From assembly GCA_022616575.1 (NCBI GenBank), contig JAKEEN010000005.1, positions 1 through 7,152 on the forward strand: 7,152 nucleotides of DNA, read 5' to 3'. Each line of letters opens with the position of its first letter. Positions within the stretch are counted from its first letter, which is position 1. The DNA is from Flammeovirgaceae bacterium. Lineage in GTDB: Bacteria; Bacteroidota; Bacteroidia; Cytophagales; Cyclobacteriaceae. The notes beneath the pieces are model-generated. The model was not told where the DNA came from. It saw only the letters and a program-made list of their open reading frames with translations, and ran no database searches. Made by a program: the position numbers and the translations under genes. This document shows positions 1-6,256 of this stretch, in pieces.

Positions 1-615
1 ATTGAGGCAACTAATCCAATATAATTTCATGCCTTCTGATAGTGGACTGACCAGGGCGTATACGGAATCTGTGTTATGCGCTTTAGAAATAGCTCCTCTA
101 AAATCATTATTTCTGAACAGTAAAATCGAATACTCATAATATGCAGCAGCAAGGTCTGACAAGCGACCCGACTGTTGGAAGAGCTCTACGGCCCCTTCGT
201 AATACGGAATAGCTAAGGAGGGTTCTATTTGACGGTATATGTTGGCCAGTTCAAAAACAAGCTCTCCTCTATACACTTTTTTACCGATCTGATCTGACAA
301 TTCCATAGTGGTGCGCATTAGCAACCCGGCTTTAGGGTAGAGTTTTCTGTCGCTAAGGTACCTTGCCAGGAATAGCATGGAGTGAAATTGCTTTTCAGGG
401 TCTTTGAACTCCAGAAATTTTTTGCTGATCGAAATAGCCAGTTCATCAAATTCTTGTTGGTTGAGATCATTCCAGAAAAGTTTCGTTTTTTCGAGCTGGG
501 CATAAAGCCCGGCAGAATCTGAAGCCTGAACCAGGGAATCATAATTATGTATTTGGGCAATACATAGTATCTTGCCGCCAAACATTAAAGCAACTATAAA
601 CAGTAGCTTTCTCAA
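1..615 (-). CDS. Secreted or membrane-anchored TPR protein, 3' part outside window
   Basis: The minus strand is open for 205 codons from 615 to the window edge, so the C-terminus is missing. A TTG at 613-615 gives an N-terminus MRKLLFIVAL followed by a hydrophobic stretch ending in CIAQ, a convincing signal peptide of about 21 residues. The first ATG (583-585) would remove the charged start of that signal, so TTG is preferred; an in-frame TGA lies eleven codons upstream of it. The rest is helical and TPR-like, clearest at residues 105-180 (LVFELANIYRQ, IPYYEGAVELF, AAAYYEYSILLFRNNDFRGAI). In Bacteroidota, such N-termini often belong to TPR sensor kinases or TPR regulators with a transmembrane segment and a kinase or DNA-binding domain further on; that part is not visible, so the function is open. 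It diverges from murI and resembles, in layout only, the kinase at 2666. Confidence 0.72.
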   Translation of the reverse strand, partial: MRKLLFIVALMFGGKILCIAQIHNYDSLVQASDSAGLYAQLEKTKLFWNDLNQQEFDELAISISKKFLEFKDPEKQFHSMLFLARYLSDRKLYPKAGLLMRTTMELSDQIGKKVYRGELVFELANIYRQIEPSLAIPYYEGAVELFQQSGRLSDLAAAYYEYSILLFRNNDFRGAISKAHNTDSVYALVSPLSEGMKLYWISCLN

Positions 616-658
616 GAACAGATTTTTATTAAAAATACAATTCTTTCAGAGTCTTTGC

Positions 659-1480
659 ATGATGCAATCTTCGAAAACAAAAAATCAACCCATCGGTATT
701 TTTGATAGCGGCATTGGTGGCATGACGGTGGCCAGGGCCATCAAAAAATTGTTGCCCAATGAGAACATGATCTATTTTGGCGATACTGCCCATCTTCCGT
801 ATGGAGATAAATCTGAAGCAGCCATTCAAGCCTACTCTATAAAGATTGCCGATGTCCTTTTGAAAAAGGGTTGCAAGGTTATAGTAATTGCCTGTAACTC
901 GGCAAGCTCAGCTGCCTATGAGCTTCTTAAAGAATATGTCCGGCATGATGCCATGGTTATTAATGTAATTGACCCGATGGTTAAGTTGGTTACCCATCAG
1001 TTTGCCGGAAGAACGCTTGGCCTAATCGGCACCAAACGTACCGTGCAATCGGATGTTTATACCAGGAAAATAGAAGAAGCCAACAAGGGCATTACCCTCA
1101 AGTCGCTGGCAACCCCGTTGCTGGCGCCAATGATCGAAGAAGGATTCTTTAACAACCAGATCAGCCATGAAATTATTGCCCAATACCTGGAAGATGAACA
1201 CCTTCAACATATTGAAGCTTTGATACTTGCCTGTACCCACTATCCGCTTATTAAAAAAGAAATTCAGGATTTGTACAAAGGTGGAATCACCATTCTTGAT
1301 TCCTCGGAAATCGTAGCACAAGCATTGAAGGATTACCTGACACAACAAGACATTCTTGCCTCGCAACCACACACAGCCGACCACTTCTTTGTTTCCGATT
1401 ATACCGACTCATTTGAGACCTCCACTAAAATCTTCTTCAAGCAAAAAGTTCACCTGGAAAAAATGACGCTGTGGAGGTAG
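659..1480 (+). CDS. murI: Glutamate racemase
   Basis: MurI interconverts L- and D-glutamate in the cytoplasm and supplies D-glutamate for the peptidoglycan stem peptide. The product has 273 residues, normal for the family. Family motifs are complete: IGIFDSGIGG near the N-terminus (Asp16), YFGDTAHLPYG (39-49), VIACNSAS with the first catalytic Cys79, and LACTHYPL with the second catalytic Cys192 and His194. The usual CNT after the first cysteine is CNS here, a conservative change. The frame stays open back to 572, but those codons overlap the divergent gene and lie outside the conserved fold. Start is at 659, with a second adjacent ATG at 662 equally possible. Only 43 bases separate it from the TTG of the divergent TPR gene. 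No convincing terminator follows; the next gene begins about 124 bases later. Function call is firm; exact start is not. Confidence 0.96.
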   Translation: MMQSSKTKNQPIGIFDSGIGGMTVARAIKKLLPNENMIYFGDTAHLPYGDKSEAAIQAYSIKIADVLLKKGCKVIVIACNSASSAAYELLKEYVRHDAMVINVIDPMVKLVTHQFAGRTLGLIGTKRTVQSDVYTRKIEEANKGITLKSLATPLLAPMIEEGFFNNQISHEIIAQYLEDEHLQHIEALILACTHYPLIKKEIQDLYKGGITILDSSEIVAQALKDYLTQQDILASQPHTADHFFVSDYTDSFETSTKIFFKQKVHLEKMTLWR

Positions 1481-1604
1481 AAAAATCTGCCAAAAATGGC
1501 TTCATTAAAATTCTTAATCAGCCTCGATGTACCATTTATATTGATTTTGCAGCACTTTTAATTACTATTTTCCGCATTTTTAAGCTTCCCTAATTCCGGT
1601 TGCT

Positions 1605-2669
1605 TTGAGCACGTTGTTATTCTATCTGCCGTTGCTAATAGCCTACTCCGTCATAGCAATTTATGCGGAGCGAAAAATTTCTGCTTTTATTCAAGGACGA
1701 CTGGGGCCGATGGAAACAGGGCCTTAGGGGATGTTTCAAACGGTGGCCGACTTGTTAAAGCTAATCCAGAAAGAAGACATCGTTCCAGACAAAGCACAAG
1801 GCTGGTTATTCAGGTTATCGCCATTGCTTATTTTTATTTTTGTCTTTGCGGGGTTCGCCTTTATACCGGTTTCCTCCACCTGGTCTGGTTCCACAGTTTT
1901 TTCAGGCGCCTTTATGCTGCTTGCCATTATCTCGCTCGATGTTGTGTTTATTCTTTTTGCCGGCTGGAGCTCTCATAACAAATACAGCACCCTGGGTGCC
2001 TTCCGGGCGGCCGCTCAAATCATATCGTACGAGGTACCGCTTGGGCTTTCTGTGCTTACTGTATGTATGGTCTGTCAAACACTAGACCTGCAGGAAATTT
2101 CGAGGCAGCAAAGTGTTCAACCGAATCCGGTTTATTTGTTTGGCCTTTCTGCATTAAGCATTGATGTTTCATCAGCAGGAGGTTTTTTAACCTGGAATGT
2201 TTTTAAGATGCCCCTTCTTTTTCTTGTTTGGATAATCTTCTTTATTGCATCGCTCGCTGAATCAAATCGAGCGCCTTTTGATTTACCGGAAGCAGAAAGT
2301 GAATTAGTAGCCGGTGTTATGACGGAATACTCAGGCTTTCGTTGGGCGGTTATCATGCTTGCTGAGTATGCCATGATGTTGTTGGTAAGTATGTTAGGTA
2401 CTATCCTATTCTTTGGCAGTTGGAATTCACCTTTGCCCAATATTGGCGAGATCAAACTTGCCGAATGGACCAGCGGTTCAATTCTGTGGGGAGCATGTTG
2501 GTTGGTTCTGAAATCATTTTTCTTTGTGGCCATGCAAATGTGGATTCGATGGACCTACCCGAGGCTGAGAGTAGATCAACTCATGCGCGTAAGTTGGCAA
2601 TATCTTACCCCGGCCGCTTTGCTTTTTCTGATTTTATTTGGATTTTGGACTTTAATAATCAATTCGTGA
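1605..2669 (+). CDS. nuoH: NADH-quinone oxidoreductase subunit H, interrupted by an in-frame amber codon
   Basis: NuoH (ND1 family) is the membrane subunit of complex I that forms much of the quinone chamber. From a TTG at 1605 the frame encodes a first transmembrane helix, AERKISAFIQGRLGP (residues 21-35) and METGP, then TAG at codon 41, then GMFQTVADLLKLIQKED in the same frame. The N-terminal part matches the family (ND1: ERK, then GP-YG-LQ), so the gene does not begin at the ATG at 1731, which would give 312 residues lacking helix 1. Later hallmarks are intact: AGWSSHNKYSTLGAFRA (about 119-135), SYEVPLGL (141-148) and AESNRAPFDLPEAESEL (218-234). With the amber read, length is 354 residues, normal for the family. 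The frame opens only after a TAA at 1581; no ATG is available, so TTG 1605 is the best start but uncertain. Bases 1481-1604 hold no recognisable gene. It is either a recent nonsense allele, a base error, or a read-through case. Confidence 0.88.
1725..1727 (+). other. In-frame amber (TAG) codon inside nuoH
   Basis: The TAG sits between CCT (Pro40) and GGG (Gly42) of nuoH, at a place where ND1/NuoH proteins typically have an aromatic residue in a GPYG or GPFG type motif. One base change from TAT or TAC (Tyr), or from TGG (Trp), gives TAG. TAG also ends murI, the kinase gene and nuoK in this window, so it is an ordinary stop here and not globally reassigned. The next ATG is only one codon downstream (1731). 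Confidence 0.9.
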
Positions 2670-4675
2670 GGTTAGTTCTAGTCATACTTTTTGTTCTTTT
2701 TTGCCATTGGGGCTTTAGTCAGTCCAAAATTGACAGCTTACAAAAGGTTTTACAAACCGAAATAAGTGACTCGCTAAAAGTATTAGCACTTACCGATTTA
2801 GCATCTCTTCACAACTACACCAACCTGGCAAAAATGAAAGCCTATGCCAATGAAGCGTTGGCTCTTGCTGAGAAGAAGGGTTATGTATGGGGAAAAATTT
2901 TGGCATATTACCAATTGGGTAGTTATGGTTCCCTTACAGGAGATTTTACAAGTGCCTTTAAGTACGATAATTTAAGCGTTGAAGCCGCACTGATAACACG
3001 CGACAGTTCTTATTTAATCATCGGATTGAATTCCGTTGGCAATGACTACTACGATCTGGGTAAATACGATGATGCCTACCGGTACTTCACCGACACATAC
3101 AGGCTTTCTCAAAAGACCGGTGACTCGCTATTCATGTCCGTGGGTATTCACAACGTAGGGCGCGTATTTAAAGAGTTGGGTCAATATGACCGGGCTATTT
3201 CCCATTTGAAAATTGCCGGCAAAATCAGCGCACTGATCAATGATGAAACGGGGCCAGCCTACACATTAGATGAACTCGGAGACGTTTACATGCGCGTAGG
3301 TAAGTATGACTCAGCCCTTGAAATGCTTACGCAATCTCTTGCCCTTACCAGAAAGTTTCAGATTGGTGAATTGGAGTCGCGCACGCTGACTAAAATCGCC
3401 AAAATATATTCAGAGAAAGGTAATTATGATCTTTCAATTCAATATTCCGACTCTGTTATCAACCTGCATCAACGTAACGGCAACAGCTATGGAATGGCCG
3501 ATGCCCAACTCGGCAAAAGTCGCGCGTTAATCATGCAAAAGAAATATGATCAGGCCCTCCCGCTTATAGAAAAGAGTCTGATAACAGCAGGCAGCCTCAA
3601 TGCACGGGTACTGGAGGTTCGCTGCTATAACCAGTTGGCCCTGCTCTGGGAAAATAAAGGCGACTACAAGAAGGCATACGGCTTCTTCAAGCAGTTTAAG
3701 CAAATGGAGGATAGCCTTCAAAACAACGAGATGGAGGAAAACCTTTTGCGGGAGGAGATGAAATCTGTAACTGAATCAAAGGATGCCCAGATAGCCACGC
3801 TAACTCAAAAAGAAGATCAGCGGAAACTGGAGTTGAAGAGACAGGAGTTGCTACGCAATGTATTAGTGGTGGCTACGGCATTGGCTGCTATTCTTTTAGT
3901 AACCGTTTACCGCAGCGGCCAACGCAGACGGAAGATCAATATGCTTCTTTTGCAACATCAGGAAGACATGGAACGAAGAAGCGAAGAACTGGAAAAACTC
4001 AACCAGGTAAAGGATAAATTCTTCTCTATTATTTCACACGACTTGCGATCGCCTATCAATGCACTGGCTGGATTAATTGACCTGATGGACAAGGGTGCAG
4101 TTAAACAAGAAGAAATGCCAACGCATTTAAATGAGCTAAAAAGCAGGTTTAACCATACCCGTACCCTTCTCAATAACTTGTTAGACTGGACACTCCTGCA
4201 AATGGATAAAATCAATTTGCAACCGGCCCCTATTAACCTCTATAGCATTGTTGAAGAAAATATTCAGCTTCTGGGGTCAACTCAGGGTAAACACCTCAAT
4301 TTTAAGAATGAGCTTTCTCCATCACTAACTGGCTTTGCGGATGCTAATACCATCAACCTGGTAATCCGAAACTTAATTACCAACGCCATTAAGTTTACCA
4401 ATGACGGGGGCACCGTAAAAGTTGCCGGTAAAGAAGAAGGAAAAGAAATTGTCGTTTCTGTGGATGATAACGGTATTGGAATAAAACCCGAAATCAAAAA
4501 AATGCTGTTCGATAAAACAGCTCCTTACACAACCCGGGGCACCGCCAATGAAAAAGGAACCGGACTTGGTTTAATTCTTTGCAAAGAGTTTGTGGAGAAA
4601 AATGGAGGCCGCATCTGGGTCGAAAGTGAAGAGGGTAAAGGAAGCACTTTCTACTTCTCTGTGCCCAAAGCGTAG
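2666..4675 (+). CDS. TPR-domain transmembrane sensor histidine kinase
   Basis: The start is a GTG at 2666 that overlaps the nuoH stop as GTGA, so translation is probably coupled; the frame is open further upstream only as a shadow of nuoH. The product has 669 residues. An N-terminal signal (MRLVLVILFVLF..., cut after about FSQ, residue 20) is followed by roughly seven TPR units (about 40-345; for example NDYYDLGKYDDAYRYF and LGDVYMRVGKYDSALEML), a charged coiled coil, one transmembrane helix (about 398-416), a cytoplasmic coiled coil, and the kinase core. The H-box is SIISHDLRSPIN with phospho-acceptor His458; the ATPase domain has N-box NLITNAIKF (Asn573), G1 VDDNGIGI (600-605) and G2 GTGLGL (631-636). 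All catalytic motifs are present, so it should be active. No receiver or output domain is fused and no response regulator is nearby. The TPR part is predicted periplasmic. Ligand and partner are unknown. Confidence 0.93.
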   Translation: MRLVLVILFVLFCHWGFSQSKIDSLQKVLQTEISDSLKVLALTDLASLHNYTNLAKMKAYANEALALAEKKGYVWGKILAYYQLGSYGSLTGDFTSAFKYDNLSVEAALITRDSSYLIIGLNSVGNDYYDLGKYDDAYRYFTDTYRLSQKTGDSLFMSVGIHNVGRVFKELGQYDRAISHLKIAGKISALINDETGPAYTLDELGDVYMRVGKYDSALEMLTQSLALTRKFQIGELESRTLTKIAKIYSEKGNYDLSIQYSDSVINLHQRNGNSYGMADAQLGKSRALIMQKKYDQALPLIEKSLITAGSLNARVLEVRCYNQLALLWENKGDYKKAYGFFKQFKQMEDSLQNNEMEENLLREEMKSVTESKDAQIATLTQKEDQRKLELKRQELLRNVLVVATALAAILLVTVYRSGQRRRKINMLLLQHQEDMERRSEELEKLNQVKDKFFSIISHDLRSPINALAGLIDLMDKGAVKQEEMPTHLNELKSRFNHTRTLLNNLLDWTLLQMDKINLQPAPINLYSIVEENIQLLGSTQGKHLNFKNELSPSLTGFADANTINLVIRNLITNAIKFTNDGGTVKVAGKEEGKEIVVSVDDNGIGIKPEIKKMLFDKTAPYTTRGTANEKGTGLGLILCKEFVEKNGGRIWVESEEGKGSTFYFSVPKA

Positions 4676-4678
4676 TTC

Positions 4679-4717
4679 GTTATCTGTTTTTAGTTAAGTT
4701 AATGGTTATCAGTTAAA
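4679..4717 (+). repeat. Left array of GTTA-type heptamers (arm of inverted repeat)
   Basis: GTT starts recur at 4679, 4686, 4693, 4698, 4705 and 4712, that is every 7 bases except one 5-base step; five of the six continue as GTTA. The segment begins four bases after the kinase stop codon. Bases 4696-4710 (AAGTTAATGGTTATC) are the reverse complement of 4787-4801 with one mismatch in 15, and GTTAA at 4712-4716 can extend the pairing with TTAAC at 4781-4785. Confidence 0.7.
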
Positions 4718-4744
4718 CAGGTGCAAGAGCCTTGGACAAGAACA

Positions 4745-4764
4745 TGCCCAGGTCACTGGTGGCA
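4745..4764. other. Small hairpin in the core between the two heptamer arrays
   Basis: TGCC (4745-4748) can pair with GGCA (4761-4764), and CAG (4749-4751) with CTG (4756-4758), around a GTCA loop with a two-base bulge. This caps the unique core (about 4718-4771) enclosed by the inverted heptamer arrays. The stem is short and alone would be weak; it is listed because it lies centrally in a larger symmetric structure. Confidence 0.35.
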
Positions 4765-4771
4765 CACACAC

Positions 4772-4801
4772 GATTAACAATTAACGGATAACAATTAACT
4801 T
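4772..4801 (+). repeat. Right array of TAAC-type heptamers (arm of inverted repeat)
   Basis: Four exact 7-base units are in tandem: GATTAAC, AATTAAC, GGATAAC, AATTAAC (4772-4799). As a consequence, the 11-mer TAACAATTAAC occurs twice, at 4775-4785 and 4789-4799. On the other strand these are GTTANNN units, matching the left array at 4679-4717 in inverted orientation. The array ends eight bases before the nuoI start, so a stem here would lie at the nuoI translation start region. Confidence 0.75.
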
Positions 4802-4808
4802 CGCAGAC

Positions 4809-5450
4809 ATGCAAGCAAAAAAATCGTATTGGCGAAACTGGCTATCCAGTATTACCTCACTGGCAACCGGACTCTCCATAACGTTCAGGAACTTGCGAAC
4901 TTCCATAAAAAGTAAAAAGCCCGTCTTTATAAAAAACGCAGATTACTTTCAACAACCTGAAGGGATAGCCACCATCCAATACCCGCATGTTTCATTACCC
5001 ATTCCCGAAACAGGAAGGTATAAACTGCACAATGAAATTGACGATTGTATTGTTTGCGATAAGTGCGTGAAGATTTGTCCCGTTAACTGCATTGCCATAG
5101 AGCCTATCAAATCACCGGAAGAATTTGGTAGAACTTCTGACGGAACCCCCAAAAGAATTTATGCTGCCAGGTTTGATATCGATATGGGCAAATGTTGCTT
5201 CTGCGGACTGTGCACCACCGTTTGCCCGACTGAGTGTTTAACCATGACACCCGAATTTGATTTCAGCGTCTATGACATCAATCAGCATACCTTTTCCTTT
5301 GCCGATATGACAGCCGCCCAGATTGAAGAAAAGAAAAAAAATTGGGAGGAACATCTTACTCAAAAAACAGTTGTACCCTCAGGCACCGGTGAAGTCAAAC
5401 CCACACGACCTGTTTTCAAACCAAAGATTAAACCCGCAGGAGAATTATGA
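4809..5450 (+). CDS. nuoI: NADH-quinone oxidoreductase subunit I (2x[4Fe-4S] ferredoxin-like)
   Basis: NuoI carries the N6a and N6b clusters that pass electrons towards N2 and the quinone in complex I, at the cytoplasmic face of the membrane. The product has 213 residues. An amphipathic N-terminal segment (SSITSLATGLSITFRNL) fits membrane contact. Two complete CxxCxxCxxxCP motifs are visible: Cys80, 83, 86, 90 and Cys129, 132, 135, 139. The C-terminal tail (about 170-213) is rich in Lys, Pro and Glu and is probably poorly ordered. The ATG at 4809 has no clear Shine-Dalgarno and lies just past the heptamer repeats. The stop overlaps the nuoJ start (ATGA). It is separated from nuoH by the kinase gene, whereas nuoH and nuoI are usually adjacent. 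Confidence 0.97.
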   Translation: MQAKKSYWRNWLSSITSLATGLSITFRNLRTSIKSKKPVFIKNADYFQQPEGIATIQYPHVSLPIPETGRYKLHNEIDDCIVCDKCVKICPVNCIAIEPIKSPEEFGRTSDGTPKRIYAARFDIDMGKCCFCGLCTTVCPTECLTMTPEFDFSVYDINQHTFSFADMTAAQIEEKKKNWEEHLTQKTVVPSGTGEVKPTRPVFKPKIKPAGEL

Positions 5451-5953
5451 ACTTGCTCTTCATCATTTTTTACGCCTTTTGTGTACTGGCAGTATTCTCG
5501 GCACTGGGAATTTTGCTGACAAAAAATTTACTTCACGCAGCTTTATTCCTTTTGGTTTGCCTGGTTTCGCTTTCTGGCGTTTACATCTTCTCGATGGCAG
5601 AGTGGCTTGCTGTTACTCAATTGTTGATTTATGCAGCCGGCATTGTGGTGCTCATCGTTTTTGGCATCATGCTCACCAATAGCACATCGGGTAAGCCCCT
5701 ACAAGTAAGTAACGCACGCTGGATGGTGGGACTTTTATTGGGTGCTGGTTTTTGCTTCTTACTTGTGAAAACAAGCAATGAGATTAATATTGTAACACCT
5801 CATGCTAACCCGACAAACGCTTTGATGCAACAAACGGGTAAAAACCTAATGAGCGATTTTGCATTACCTTTTGAAGTTGCCGGATTACTCTTGTTGCTTG
5901 CCCTTGTCGGTGCAGCTGTTATTTCTTCCTCGCCCATAAAAAAAGAAAACTGA
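5447..5953 (+). CDS. nuoJ: NADH-quinone oxidoreductase subunit J
   Basis: NuoJ (ND6 family) is a membrane subunit of the complex I proton-pumping arm, next to NuoH, NuoA and NuoK. The product has 168 residues, five predicted transmembrane helices and the family pattern AEWLAVTQLLIYAAGIVVLIVFGIML split over residues 51-76, including the conserved Tyr62 of the third helix and Glu52. The C-terminal helix PFEVAGLLLLLALVGAAVI (141-159) is also typical. The ATG overlaps the nuoI stop by four bases, and AGGAGA at 5438-5443 is a possible, closely spaced ribosome site. The stop overlaps the nuoK start by one base (TGATG), so the three genes are translated as a block. Confidence 0.95.
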   Translation: MNLLFIIFYAFCVLAVFSALGILLTKNLLHAALFLLVCLVSLSGVYIFSMAEWLAVTQLLIYAAGIVVLIVFGIMLTNSTSGKPLQVSNARWMVGLLLGAGFCFLLVKTSNEINIVTPHANPTNALMQQTGKNLMSDFALPFEVAGLLLLLALVGAAVISSSPIKKEN

Positions 5954-6255
5954 TGCCGCTACTCCCCTCTATATACCTAAGCATCTCTCTTTTTTCCATC
6001 GGGCTGGTTATTGTAATTGTTAAGCAAAATGCAATTATGGTACTGATGGGCATCGAATTGATGCTGAATGCTGCCAATATTAATTTGGTAACATTTAATC
6101 AGAATACGATGAACTCTCAGCAAGGAGAATTTTTCGCGATCTTCATTATTGTTGTTGCCGTGTGCGAAGCAGCTGTTGGCCTTGCCATTATTTACAAGGT
6201 CTATAAATATTACAATACCTCAATTACTGATCAGGTGAGTGAACTAAAAGGATAG
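5953..6255 (+). CDS. nuoK: NADH-quinone oxidoreductase subunit K
   Basis: NuoK (ND4L family) is a small three-helix membrane subunit of complex I with carboxylates needed for proton pumping. The product has 100 residues, the usual size. The family core GIELMLNAANINLVTF (33-48) contains the conserved Glu35, and the third helix contains Glu72 in AVCEAAVGLAI. It starts at the ATG sharing one base with the nuoJ stop. The TAG stop is one base from the nuoL start. No irregularities are seen. Confidence 0.97.
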   Translation: MPLLPSIYLSISLFSIGLVIVIVKQNAIMVLMGIELMLNAANINLVTFNQNTMNSQQGEFFAIFIIVVAVCEAAVGLAIIYKVYKYYNTSITDQVSELKG

Positions 6256-6256
6256 C

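Noticed and set aside
572..658. Upstream extension of the murI frame (29 extra residues before the double Met)
   Set aside because: It overlaps the start of the divergent TPR gene, lies outside the conserved racemase fold, and the ATG pair at 659/662 gives the normal length.
616..658. TATTTTTA on the minus strand as a -7 box for the TPR gene
   Set aside because: It matches TAnnTTTG except the last base, but no -33 box lies at the expected distance and the leader would be only a few bases.
1489..1500. GCCA-AAAA-TGGC inverted repeat after murI as a terminator
   Set aside because: The stem is only four base pairs and has no following T-run.
1496..1561. Short hydrophobic frame of 21 codons upstream of nuoH, considered as its frameshifted N-terminus
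   Set aside because: It ends at TAA in another frame, and the nuoH frame already supplies a full first helix from 1605.
1545..1573. Possible Bacteroidota promoter for nuoH (TTTTG, then TATTTTCC 16 bases later)
   Set aside because: The downstream box fits TAnnTTTG poorly and the spacing is shorter than usual; AT-rich sequence gives such hits by chance.
2420..2665. Upstream extension of the kinase frame into nuoH
   Set aside because: These codons are out-of-frame nuoH sequence; the GTG at 2666 directly precedes a good signal peptide, which the extension would bury.
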